Both the position numbers and the translations under genes were made by a program. Shown here piece by piece: positions 1 through 7,674 of a stretch of 33,511 bases of DNA. The notes below the pieces were generated by a model that saw nothing but the letters and a program-made list of their open reading frames with translations, ran no database searches and had not been told where the DNA came from. Position 1 is the first letter of the stretch. Each line of letters starts with the position of its first letter. Origin of the DNA: Flavobacteriaceae bacterium (GTDB taxonomy: Bacteria > Bacteroidota > Bacteroidia > Flavobacteriales > Flavobacteriaceae); contig CANFHF010000020.1 of assembly GCA_947446635.1 (NCBI GenBank), positions 1 to 33,511 on the forward strand, given 5' to 3'.

Positions 1-9
1 AAAAACATC

Positions 10-438
10 ATGAAAATATCCATAGGAAACGATCACGCAGGACCAGAGTATAAAAAAGCAATAGTTCAATTTTTAGAATCAAAAGGTCATCAAGTAACTA
101 ATTACGGAACCGACACTGCCGAAAGTGTTGATTATCCTGATTTTGGTCATGCAGTTGCTAAAGATGTTTCTGAAGGAAAAGCCGATTTTGGAATTGTAAT
201 TTGTGGTTCAGGAAACGGAATTGCCATGACCGTAAATAAATACCCAAAAGTTAGGGCTGGACTTTGTTGGATGAAAGAAATCGCCATCTTGACACGTCAA
301 CATAACAATGCCAATATTATGAGTATTCCAGCGCGTTACACTTCAATTCCACAAGCTGTAGAAATGGTGGATGCTTTCTTGAATACCGGATTTGAAGGAG
401 GAAGACATCAAACACGTGTGGATAAAATTAGTTGTTAA
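10..438 (+). CDS. rpiB: Ribose-5-phosphate isomerase B
   Basis: This enzyme interconverts ribose 5-phosphate and ribulose 5-phosphate in the non-oxidative pentose phosphate pathway, in the cytoplasm. The 142-residue product has the RpiB/LacAB fold signatures: an N-terminal SIGNDHAG (D8, H9 substrate contacts), the ICGSGNG loop with the catalytic cysteine C65, and RQHNNAN with H98. Length is normal for the family. It starts at the first ATG only 9 bases into the window, so its promoter lies outside. The tex gene follows after 26 bases on the same strand, so the two probably share a transcript. Identification is secure; allose-6-phosphate isomerase activity is a known side activity of the family and cannot be excluded. 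Confidence 0.95.
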   Translation: MKISIGNDHAGPEYKKAIVQFLESKGHQVTNYGTDTAESVDYPDFGHAVAKDVSEGKADFGIVICGSGNGIAMTVNKYPKVRAGLCWMKEIAILTRQHNNANIMSIPARYTSIPQAVEMVDAFLNTGFEGGRHQTRVDKISC

Positions 439-464
439 TTGACGGAATATGATTTTATAAAATA

Positions 465-2591
465 ATGACTAATATTCAATTTATCTCCAAAACAGTTTCC
501 ACAGCTAGTATAAACATTCAAAACACGGTTCAATTATTACAGGAAGACTGCACGATTCCGTTTATTTCCCGGTATCGAAAAGACAAAATGGGTAATCTCG
601 ACGAAGTTCAAATTGAACAAATTGCCAAACTCCAAAAGGATTACGAAGTCATCGTAAAAAGAAAAGAAGCCATTTTAAAATCGATTGAAGAACAAAACGC
701 TTTAACTCCCGATTTGGATAAAAAAATCCAACAAAGTTTTGATTTACAGGAATTGGAAGATTTTTATTTACCATTCAAAAAGAAGAAAAAAACGCGTGCC
801 GATGTCGCTCGTGAAAACGGATTGGAACCCTTGGCCAAAATCATTATGGCTCAAAACAATGATGATGTCGATTTCTTGGCCACGAAATATTTGAATGAGA
901 ATGTCATCAATGAAGATGCGGCTTTGCAAGGAGCACGATATATTATTGCCGAATGGATTAACGAGAACATTTATGTTCGTAAACAATTGCGAAGACTTTT
1001 TCAACGGAAAGCAATCATTACGACCAAGGTGGTAAAAACCAAAAAAGACGAACAAGACGCCCAAAAATTCAGTCAATATTTCGATTGGTCAGAACCTTTG
1101 ACCAAAGCGCCTTCTCACCGGTTGTTGGCAATGCTTCGTGCCGAAAACGAAGGTTTCATCAAGTTTAAAGTAGAAGTTGATATCGACGAAGCCTATGATA
1201 TTATTGACCAATTGGTTTTAAAAGGTCAAAACGCAACCACGTCACACATACAATTAGCGATAGAAGACAGCTATAAAAGATTGCTGAATCCCGCTATTTC
1301 AAATGAAGCTTTGCAAGAAGCCAAAGCCAAAGCTGATGCCAATTCCATTCAAGTTTTCGCCAATAATTTAGGGCAATTATTACTCGCACCCCCTTTGGGT
1401 GAAAAACGAATTTTGGCAATTGACCCTGGATTTCGTTCCGGTTGTAAAGTCGTTTGTCTCGACGAAAAAGGAGATTTGCTCTACAACGAAAATATTTATC
1501 CTCATGCACCACAGAATGAAACTGCCATGGCGATGAAAAAAATACGTTCGATGGTGAATGCGTATAAAATTGAAGCCATTTCCATCGGAAACGGAACGGC
1601 TTCTCGTGAAACCGAATTCTTCATTAAGAAAATTGCTTTTGACAAACCAGTTCAGGTTTTTATCGTTTCCGAAGCTGGCGCTTCGGTGTATTCCGCTTCG
1701 AAAATAGCAAGGGAAGAATTTCCAAATTATGATGTGACGGTTCGTGGTTCGGTTTCCATCGGAAGACGATTATCTGATCCTTTGGCCGAATTGGTAAAAA
1801 TTGACCCGAAAGCAATAGGAGTTGGGCAATATCAGCATGATGTAGATCAAACCAAACTGAAAGAAGAACTGGACAATACAGTAATTCGATGTGTGAATTC
1901 TGTAGGAATCAACATTAATACGGCGAGCAAGCATTTGTTGAGTTACGTGAGTGGAATAGGGGAGAAGCTGGCCGAAAATATCGTACAATATCGCTCGGAA
2001 AACGGTCCTTTTGAAGATCGAAAACAACTCAAAAAAGTGCCTCGTTTGGGCGATAAAGCCTATCAACAAGGTGTTGCTTTTATCCGAATTTCGAATGCTA
2101 AAAACCCTTTGGATAATTCAGCGGTTCATCCAGAAGCCTATGGAATTGTGGAGAAAATGGCGAAAGACTTGAAATTATCTGTGAATGAATTAATTTCCAA
2201 TACAGCAAAAACGGCTTTAATCAAACCAGAAAATTATATTACATCCGAAATAGGTTTGTTGGGGTTAAAAGACATTATTAAAGAACTCGAAAAACCGGGA
2301 TTAGACCCAAGAAAATCAGCCCATTTTTTCGAATTTGACCCCAATGTAAAAACCATAAAAGATCTTCGAACAGGAATGATTTTACCCGGAATTGTCAATA
2401 ATATTACCAATTTTGGCTGCTTTGTAGATATTGGTTTGAAAGAAAGTGGTTTGGTTCACATTTCCCAACTCAAAGCGGGTTTTGTAAGTGATGTAAATGA
2501 AGTGGTGAAATTACACCAACATGTTCAAGTGAAAGTTACGGAAGTAGATGAGGATCGAAAACGGATTAAATTGAGTATGGTTTTAAATTAA
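465..2591 (+). CDS. tex: Tex family S1 RNA-binding protein
   Basis: Tex is a cytoplasmic nucleic-acid-binding protein related to eukaryotic Spt6, linked to transcription and RNA decay. The 708-residue product shows the usual order: a helical N-terminal region (about 1-310), a YqgF/RNase H-like core opening with ILAIDPGFRSGCK (about 315-450), helix-hairpin-helix repeats (about 475-560, including SYVSGIGEKLAENIVQYR), and a C-terminal S1 domain (about 635-706, containing GIVNNITNFGCFVDIGLKES). Length fits full-length Tex proteins. It lies 26 bases after rpiB. A strong hairpin follows its stop codon and separates it from the convergent tatA gene. Confidence 0.95.
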   Translation: MTNIQFISKTVSTASINIQNTVQLLQEDCTIPFISRYRKDKMGNLDEVQIEQIAKLQKDYEVIVKRKEAILKSIEEQNALTPDLDKKIQQSFDLQELEDFYLPFKKKKKTRADVARENGLEPLAKIIMAQNNDDVDFLATKYLNENVINEDAALQGARYIIAEWINENIYVRKQLRRLFQRKAIITTKVVKTKKDEQDAQKFSQYFDWSEPLTKAPSHRLLAMLRAENEGFIKFKVEVDIDEAYDIIDQLVLKGQNATTSHIQLAIEDSYKRLLNPAISNEALQEAKAKADANSIQVFANNLGQLLLAPPLGEKRILAIDPGFRSGCKVVCLDEKGDLLYNENIYPHAPQNETAMAMKKIRSMVNAYKIEAISIGNGTASRETEFFIKKIAFDKPVQVFIVSEAGASVYSASKIAREEFPNYDVTVRGSVSIGRRLSDPLAELVKIDPKAIGVGQYQHDVDQTKLKEELDNTVIRCVNSVGININTASKHLLSYVSGIGEKLAENIVQYRSENGPFEDRKQLKKVPRLGDKAYQQGVAFIRISNAKNPLDNSAVHPEAYGIVEKMAKDLKLSVNELISNTAKTALIKPENYITSEIGLLGLKDIIKELEKPGLDPRKSAHFFEFDPNVKTIKDLRTGMILPGIVNNITNFGCFVDIGLKESGLVHISQLKAGFVSDVNEVVKLHQHVQVKVTEVDEDRKRIKLSMVLN

Positions 2592-2594
2592 AAA

Positions 2595-2638
2595 TCCAAA
2601 TTCCAAGAACAAAAGTTGTTCGGAATTTGGAATATTTT
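2595..2638. terminator. Bidirectional hairpin between tex and tatA
   Basis: Outer stem TCCAAATTCC (2595-2604) pairs with GGAATTTGGA (2622-2631); an inner stem GAACAA (2607-2612) pairs with TTGTTC (2616-2621) around a three-base loop. The plus side continues into ATATTTT, the minus side into ATTTTTAATT. It sits between the stops of two convergent genes, so it probably ends both transcripts. Confidence 0.75.
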
Positions 2639-2659
2639 AGTATTGAAATGTCAAGAAAT

Positions 2660-2836
2660 TTATTCTTTCGTTTCTTCTTCTTTTTTGTTAGCGGGTTGAT
2701 CGTCCTTAGCAGCGTTTTTAAATTCTTTAACTCCACTACCCAAACCTTTCATTAATTCTGGAATTTTTTTACCTCCAAAAAGTAATAAAACTATCGCTAA
2801 AATAACAAGGATTTCCGTTACACCTAAATTTCCCAT
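2660..2836 (-). CDS. tatA: Twin-arginine translocase subunit TatA
   Basis: A 58-residue protein read from my own translation of the minus strand. It has a short N-terminal membrane helix (about residues 6-20, [12 protein letters not shown]), the hinge [21 protein letters not shown] that is diagnostic of TatA/TatE proteins, and a charged Lys/Glu tail. TatA oligomers form the passage for folded proteins carrying twin-arginine signals across the inner membrane, with TatC, which is not in this window. The start is the ATG at 2836 because the hinge and helix spacing then match the family. A TACCTTTG promoter element lies about 50 bases upstream, and the tex/tatA hairpin lies past the stop. A divergent envelope-protein gene starts at 3043. 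TatB-like function cannot be separated from TatA by sequence here. Confidence 0.92.
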   Translation of the reverse strand: MGNLGVTEILVILAIVLLLFGGKKIPELMKGLGSGVKEFKNAAKDDQPANKKEEETKE

Positions 2837-2883
2837 GATTAAAATGATTTATTGCCGAAGCAAATTTGTAATAAAAATATAGG

Positions 2884-2891
2884 CAAAGGTA
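2884..2891 (-). promoter_or_regulatory. Putative -7 promoter element of tatA
   Basis: On the minus strand this reads TACCTTTG, an exact match to the TAnnTTTG element used by the primary sigma factor of Bacteroidetes. It is 48 bases ahead of the tatA ATG. I do not see a clear TTG at the expected upstream spacing. Confidence 0.5.
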
Positions 2892-3017
2892 TATAGAAAT
2901 ACTGAACATAAATTAATATAACCTTAATTATTTGGGTTCATAAAGGTTAAAACTTTCGTAAAATATTTCATTTTACATAAGCCAACAATAAAAAACACTG
3001 GTAATTGCATTAATTAT

Positions 3018-3025
3018 TATATTTG
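3018..3025 (+). promoter_or_regulatory. Putative -7 promoter element of the 3043 gene
   Basis: TATATTTG matches the Bacteroidetes TAnnTTTG element and lies 17 bases ahead of the ATG at 3043, so the 5' leader would be about a dozen bases. No well-spaced upstream TTG is visible. The downstream GH3 gene begins directly after the first stop codon, so it is probably driven from here too. Confidence 0.5.
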
Positions 3026-3042
3026 TAACATAAACCTAAAAC

Positions 3043-3549
3043 ATGTCCGAAAAGAGGCTCGAAAGAAAAAAACTCCTGAATAAATTATTCTTAAAAAACC
3101 GCCTGGTTATTTTGAATGAGGATACTTTTGAAGAAATTTTTTCTTTCAAATTAAACCTGATGAATGTATTTGTGATGGCTACTCTTGGAGCTATTTTATT
3201 GATTTCATTCACTACGGTTATTATTGCCTTTACTCCTTTACGCGAGTTTATACCAGGATATTCTTCTTCAAAATTAAAAAAAGACGCCACAGAACTGGCT
3301 TTAAAATCAGATTCACTTTCTTCAGCATTAAAGAAAAACGAAGCCTATATAAAATCAATACAAAAAGTGTTGACGGGAGATTTGGAATACGCCAAATTTA
3401 ATAAAGATTCCATATTGGCTTCAACTGATGAGGCTCCGTCTAAAGTTAACCTATCACCATCAAACGAAGAATTAAAATTGAGGGAGCAATTGGCAAAAGA
3501 GGAAGCCCGTCTTAACATTTCGAAAGGGAAGAGGCAAAAAAGAAAATAA
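3043..3549 (+). CDS. Membrane-anchored M23-peptidase-like protein lacking the peptidase domain
   Basis: The 168-residue product has a short basic cytoplasmic start, one membrane helix (about 43-66, VFVMATLGAILLISFTTVII) and then a periplasmic, probably helical stretch with many Lys and Glu residues. The pattern LVILNEDTFEE..FSFKLN..NVFV followed by TPLREFIPGYSS is one I recognise from the N-terminal half of Bacteroidetes M23 (LytM-type) cell-wall peptidases that sit next to GH3 genes. In those relatives the peptidase domain follows; here the protein ends in a basic KGKRQKRK tail with no HxxxD or HxH zinc ligands. It is therefore either a truncated descendant or a regulator that keeps only the anchor. 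The stop at 3547-3549 directly abuts the GH3 start, so they form one operon. The family link is from memory of relatives, not an alignment. Confidence 0.7.
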   Translation: MSEKRLERKKLLNKLFLKNRLVILNEDTFEEIFSFKLNLMNVFVMATLGAILLISFTTVIIAFTPLREFIPGYSSSKLKKDATELALKSDSLSSALKKNEAYIKSIQKVLTGDLEYAKFNKDSILASTDEAPSKVNLSPSNEELKLREQLAKEEARLNISKGKRQKRK

Positions 3550-5037
3550 ATGTCCATAAAATCAATTGCAGCAAAATTTTTTGCTAAAAAAATCTATCGC
3601 ACAACACAGCTTTGGGCAAAAAACCCAATAGCAACGCAGCGCAACGTTTTCGAAGACTTAATTAGGCAGGCAAAAAAAACCCAATTTGGCATTGACCACC
3701 ATTTTGACCAAATAAAAACATTTGAAGACTTTTCAAATAATGTTCCCGTTCGGGATTATGAAGATTTAAAATCCTACATAGACAAAGTGGTTAAAGGGGA
3801 GGAGAACATTCTATGGAAAGGCAAACCGCTTTATTTTGCCAAAACTTCAGGAACCACTTCAGGCGCCAAATATATTCCGCTGACCAAGGAATCGATGCCA
3901 TTTCACATTGAAGCAGCTCGAAACGCCATTCTGCATTACATTCACGAAACGGGGAACGCTGATTTTGTTGATGGGAAAATGATTTTTCTCCAAGGAAGCC
4001 CAATTCTAGAAGAAAAAAACAGTATAAAACTAGGAAGATTGTCGGGAATTGTAGCACATTTTGTTCCAAAATATCTACAAAAAAACCGCATGCCATCATG
4101 GGAAACCAATTGCATTGAGGATTGGGAAACCAAGGTAAATGCTATTGTCGAGGAAACTTTTGACCAAAACATGACAGTGATTTCCGGAATTCCATCTTGG
4201 GTGCAAATGTATTTCGAAAAATTACATCAAAAAGGAGGGAAGCCTGTGTGTGAAATTTTCAAAAACTTCAACCTGTTTATTTATGGCGGCGTAAACTATG
4301 AGCCCTACCGCGCCAAATTCGAAAATCTGATAGGTCGAAAAGTAGACAGTATTGAATTATTTCCAGCTTCGGAAGGCTTTTTTGCCTACCAAGATTCTCA
4401 AAAGGAAAAAGGAATGTTGCTGTTGTTGAATTCGGGAATTTTTTATGAATTTATAAAAAGTGATGAATTTTATAAAGAGAATCCAATACGACTTATTATT
4501 GGCGAAGTCGAATTGGGAGTCAATTATGTTTTAATCATTTCCACCAATGCCGGACTTTGGGGCTACAATATTGGAGATACGATTCAGTTTACGAGTCTGA
4601 AACCGTATCGAGTAATCGTTTCGGGCAGAATCAAACATTATATTTCCGCATTTGGAGAACACGTGATTGGCAAAGAAGTGGAAAGTGCTTTGCAAGAAGC
4701 CATAATTGGAACCACTATTGAAATCAACGAATTTACTGTTGCGCCACAAATTACCCCAGAGGAAGGTTTGCCATACCACGAATGGTTCATCGAATTTGAA
4801 AATGAACCTGAATTTTTGGATGCTTTTGAAGAAGCTTTGGACAATGCCATGCGTAAACAAAACATGTACTACGAAGATTTGATTGTGGGAAATGTGTTGA
4901 GAAAAGTGGTAATTACAAAAGTGGTTAAAAATGGTTTTCAGGACTATATGAAATCTATTGGAAAATTGGGCGGACAAAACAAAATTCCAAGATTGAGTAA
5001 TGACAGAAACATTGTGGGTGCATTAAAAATGAAATAA
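3550..5037 (+). CDS. GH3 auxin-responsive-promoter family protein (acyl-adenylating)
   Basis: GH3 proteins belong to the ANL adenylating superfamily; plant members join acyl acids to amino acids through an acyl-adenylate, while the substrates of bacterial members are mostly unknown. The 495-residue product carries the ATP-binding motif KTSGTTSGAK (98-107), the adenine/acyl-binding segment IYGGVNYEP, ELFPASEGFFAYQ in the core and WGYNIGDTIQF as the third motif, then a C-terminal domain with a flexible cap. Length is standard. The start codon follows the preceding stop with no gap, indicating translational coupling with the membrane-anchored protein upstream. No membrane segment is seen, so it should be cytoplasmic. 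The substrate cannot be told from sequence. Confidence 0.88.
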   Translation: MSIKSIAAKFFAKKIYRTTQLWAKNPIATQRNVFEDLIRQAKKTQFGIDHHFDQIKTFEDFSNNVPVRDYEDLKSYIDKVVKGEENILWKGKPLYFAKTSGTTSGAKYIPLTKESMPFHIEAARNAILHYIHETGNADFVDGKMIFLQGSPILEEKNSIKLGRLSGIVAHFVPKYLQKNRMPSWETNCIEDWETKVNAIVEETFDQNMTVISGIPSWVQMYFEKLHQKGGKPVCEIFKNFNLFIYGGVNYEPYRAKFENLIGRKVDSIELFPASEGFFAYQDSQKEKGMLLLLNSGIFYEFIKSDEFYKENPIRLIIGEVELGVNYVLIISTNAGLWGYNIGDTIQFTSLKPYRVIVSGRIKHYISAFGEHVIGKEVESALQEAIIGTTIEINEFTVAPQITPEEGLPYHEWFIEFENEPEFLDAFEEALDNAMRKQNMYYEDLIVGNVLRKVVITKVVKNGFQDYMKSIGKLGGQNKIPRLSNDRNIVGALKMK

Positions 5038-5042
5038 TACAG

Positions 5043-5050
5043 TATATTTG
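5043..5050 (+). promoter_or_regulatory. Putative -7 promoter element of the polysaccharide locus
   Basis: TATATTTG matches TAnnTTTG exactly and begins five bases after the GH3 stop codon. It lies 61 bases ahead of the wzz-like start at 5112 and is the best candidate for the promoter of the polysaccharide genes. No -33 TTG at normal spacing is evident. Confidence 0.5.
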
Positions 5051-5111
5051 TCGTTAGAGCCTACAATCTTTAGGGTGAAATTATAATAATACGCAAATAT
5101 TTTAAAAAATT

Positions 5112-6149
5112 ATGATGAGTACAAACGTCCCAAGTGATCAGAATGAAGAAATTGATTTAATGCAACTTTCAAAAATGATAGGCAGTTTTTCCAAAGGCAT
5201 TAAAATGACTATTTTTAAATATATTCGGTTTTTCATAAAAAACAGGGTTGTAATTTTTGGCTTGTTGCTACTAGGTTTTGGTGTGGGAATTTATTTTGAC
5301 TCAACAATAAAAAGCTATAATCATCAAATCATAGTAAAACCAAATTTTGGAAGCACAGAGTATTTATATTCAAAAATTGATTTGATAGATTCAAAAATTA
5401 AACAGAAGGATACGGTTTTTTTAAAATCCATAGGCATAGAGAGTCCCTTAAACATCACCTTGATAGAAATAAATCCAATTATTGATATCTATTCTTTTGT
5501 TAATTCTAAAGCAATCACCGACGTTAACACTAAAGCAATTACTGATAAATCCGAAAACAATACCGTAAACCTTGAATTGTTTAAATTGTTGACAGAGGCA
5601 GACGACATTAATAAAGTTATTCAAGGCAAACTTACTAGTAAAAATTATTCTCACTACACTATTAATATTAAGTCTAAAGATTTTATATCAGAAGAAAACA
5701 CAATTATCCCTCTTTTAAAATATTTAAACCAAAATGAATATTTTAATAAAGTTCGCTCAACAGCTATCAGCAATATCATTTTAAAAATGAAGAAGAATGA
5801 GGAAATTATTATTCAAATTGATAATTTATTAAATGAATTTTCTTCATCAATAAATGGTGTCCAAAAAAGTAATAAATTGGTTTATTATAATGAAAACACC
5901 CAATTTAATGAAATCATTGCTTCAAAAAACAATCTTATATGGGAGTTAGGATGTCAAAGGACGGGGTTGTTAGACATAGACGCAGTTATAAAAAAAATAA
6001 GTTGCGTGACAAACGTTCAAAATAACGAAAACATTAATGGAAAATTAAAATTTATTTTACCTTTATTTTTAATTTTTGTATTTATTTTGTTTAGATTTTT
6101 ACTGGGATTTTATAACAAACAAAAAATATTGTCAGAATTGAACCAATAG
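5112..6149 (+). CDS. Wzz-like polysaccharide chain-length determinant protein
   Basis: The 345-residue product has the architecture of polysaccharide co-polymerases: a short cytoplasmic start with EEIDLMQLSKMI, which resembles the conserved opening of Bacteroidetes Wzz proteins, a first membrane helix (about 46-62), a long periplasmic region rich in Lys, Asn and Ile (about 63-310), and a second membrane helix near the C-terminus (about 312-332). There is no Walker A or tyrosine-rich tail, so it is not a Wzc kinase. It would set chain length together with a Wzy polymerase. It heads the polysaccharide operon, 21 bases before rfbC. Start choice between ATG 5112 and ATG 5115 is open. The periplasmic part is poorly conserved, so the call rests on architecture and context. 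Confidence 0.75.
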   Translation: MMSTNVPSDQNEEIDLMQLSKMIGSFSKGIKMTIFKYIRFFIKNRVVIFGLLLLGFGVGIYFDSTIKSYNHQIIVKPNFGSTEYLYSKIDLIDSKIKQKDTVFLKSIGIESPLNITLIEINPIIDIYSFVNSKAITDVNTKAITDKSENNTVNLELFKLLTEADDINKVIQGKLTSKNYSHYTINIKSKDFISEENTIIPLLKYLNQNEYFNKVRSTAISNIILKMKKNEEIIIQIDNLLNEFSSSINGVQKSNKLVYYNENTQFNEIIASKNNLIWELGCQRTGLLDIDAVIKKISCVTNVQNNENINGKLKFILPLFLIFVFILFRFLLGFYNKQKILSELNQ

Positions 6150-6170
6150 TGGTTTTTTAAAATTATTAAA

Positions 6171-6722
6171 ATGAATTTCATTCCTACTAATGCACTAGGT
6201 TGTTATAGTATTGAACCTCAAATCATTTATGACGAGAGGGGTTATTTTATGGAAAGCTTCAATGAAAAACGCTTTCAAGAAGGCGTAGGGCAAAATGTTC
6301 GTTTTGTTCAAGACAATCAATCTTTTTCCACAAAAGGAGTATTAAGAGGACTTCATTATCAAACAGGCGCACACGCCCAAGCTAAACTAATTCGAGTTCT
6401 TGAGGGAATGGTAATGGATATTGCGGTAGACATAAGACCTGGTTCAGACACTTATGGAGAAACAGTTTCGATGCTGCTTTCGTCAGAAAATAAGAAACAG
6501 TTATTTATTCCGAGAGGCTTTGCTCATGGATTCGTGGTTTTAAGTGATACGGCATCCTTTTTTTATAAATGTGATAATTTTTATAACAAAGAGTCTGAAG
6601 GCGGGATTCTTTTTAATGATCCTGAAATTAACATTGATTGGCATTTTTCCGAACAGGAATTAATTGTTTCCGAAAAGGATTGGTTATTACCAACAATGAA
6701 AAACGCAAAAAAAGTATGGTAG
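6171..6722 (+). CDS. rfbC: dTDP-4-dehydrorhamnose 3,5-epimerase
   Basis: RfbC (RmlC) epimerises dTDP-4-keto-6-deoxyglucose at C3 and C5, the third step to dTDP-L-rhamnose. The 183-residue cupin shows the active-site segment LRGLHYQ with H62, a conserved lysine K72 (AKLIRV), FIPRGFAHGF (113-121) and the FFYKCDNFY tyrosine Y132. Length is normal. Its last seven bases overlap the start of rfbD, implying coupled translation. The first two enzymes of the pathway, rfbA and rfbB, are not in the window, so they must lie elsewhere if the pathway is complete. Confidence 0.95.
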   Translation: MNFIPTNALGCYSIEPQIIYDERGYFMESFNEKRFQEGVGQNVRFVQDNQSFSTKGVLRGLHYQTGAHAQAKLIRVLEGMVMDIAVDIRPGSDTYGETVSMLLSSENKKQLFIPRGFAHGFVVLSDTASFFYKCDNFYNKESEGGILFNDPEINIDWHFSEQELIVSEKDWLLPTMKNAKKVW

Positions 6723-7582
6723 TTTTAGTGACCGGAGCCAATGGTCAATTAGGAAAATCCATACAGTCCATCGCGGGAAGTTATCCCGACATTCAATTTG
6801 TTTTTTGTTCTTCATCAGATTTAGATATAACTAATAAAGAAAATTGTGTATTTGTTTTCGACAAATCAAATCCCGATTATTGCATCAATGCCGCCGCCTA
6901 CACTGCCGTTGATAAAGCAGAATCCGAGTCTGAAAAAGCACATTTAGTCAATGTAATTGGGGCTAAAAACCTGGCAGAAGCCTGCAATGATTTTGGTGTA
7001 ACCCTAATTCATATTTCAACTGATTTTGTTTTTGACGGCAATAAATCACTCCCGTATACCGAAGAAGATGCTACAAATCCACAAAGCATTTATGGCCAAA
7101 CTAAATTAGATGGAGAAAGCGCCATTCAAAAAATTATTAATAATCATTTTATTATAAGAACCTCCTGGGTTTATTCCCAGTTTGGTAATAACTTTATGAA
7201 AACCATATTGCGTTTAGCAAAAGAAAGAACATCTTTAAATATTGTCAGTGACCAAATTGGCACTCCAACAAATGCGATTAATTTAGCAGAAGCTATTTTG
7301 AAAATTACACTATTCTCCTCCCTCTCCAAAGCCGAGGGTCGGGGCGAGGCTTTCGGAATTTACAATTTTAGCAATGAAGGGGAATGCAGTTGGTATGATT
7401 TTGCCAAAAAAATACTTGAAATTAATAATATCAACATCGATTTACAACCCATACTGACTACAAGTTATCCTACCCCGGCGAAAAGACCTAAATATAGCGT
7501 TTTGAATAAATCTAAAATTAAAAACAGGTTCGGCATTGAAATTAAAAGCTGGGAAGAAAGTCTAGAAACAATAGTAATTTAA
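6716..7582 (+). CDS. rfbD: dTDP-4-dehydrorhamnose reductase
   Basis: RfbD (RmlD) reduces the last intermediate to dTDP-L-rhamnose with NAD(P)H. I place the start at ATG 6716, because the Rossmann motif GANGQLG then falls at residues 7-13; the frame can be extended upstream to 6638 but that part lies inside rfbC and matches nothing in the family. The 288-residue product has the SDR pair Y126 and K130 (SIYGQTK), STDFVFDG (101-108) and the WVYSQFGNNFM segment. Residues 199-214 (LFSSLSKAEGRGEAFG) are unusual: they are encoded by a GC-rich, repeat-like stretch sitting just before the conserved GIYNFSNEGECSWYDFA. The frame stays open, so the enzyme is probably active. Confidence 0.93.
   Translation: MVVLVTGANGQLGKSIQSIAGSYPDIQFVFCSSSDLDITNKENCVFVFDKSNPDYCINAAAYTAVDKAESESEKAHLVNVIGAKNLAEACNDFGVTLIHISTDFVFDGNKSLPYTEEDATNPQSIYGQTKLDGESAIQKIINNHFIIRTSWVYSQFGNNFMKTILRLAKERTSLNIVSDQIGTPTNAINLAEAILKITLFSSLSKAEGRGEAFGIYNFSNEGECSWYDFAKKILEINNINIDLQPILTTSYPTPAKRPKYSVLNKSKIKNRFGIEIKSWEESLETIVI
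7315..7356. repeat. GC-rich palindrome-like repeat inside rfbD
   Basis: This 42-base stretch is 69% G+C (29 of 42 by count) in a gene of roughly one-third G+C. CCCTC (7320-7324) can pair with GAGGG (7334-7338) and CCTC (7317-7320) with GAGG (7346-7349), so it is an imperfect or nested hairpin. Its make-up (CCCTCTCCAAAG, then GAGGGTCGGGG, then CGAGG) resembles palindromic intergenic repeats I recall from flavobacterial genomes. It is read in frame as rfbD residues 200-214. I cannot confirm other copies because none occurs elsewhere in this window. Confidence 0.5.
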
Positions 7583-7674
7583 AATCAAATACAAATAAAT
7601 TTAATATTAAATTACTGTCTGAATTTGGATAGCAGCATAGTTAAAATAGGGATTAAAAACATTCAAAAAATAAC

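Noticed and set aside
6638..6715. 26-codon upstream extension of rfbD
   Set aside because: It lies inside rfbC and would place residues ahead of the Rossmann motif that the family does not have.
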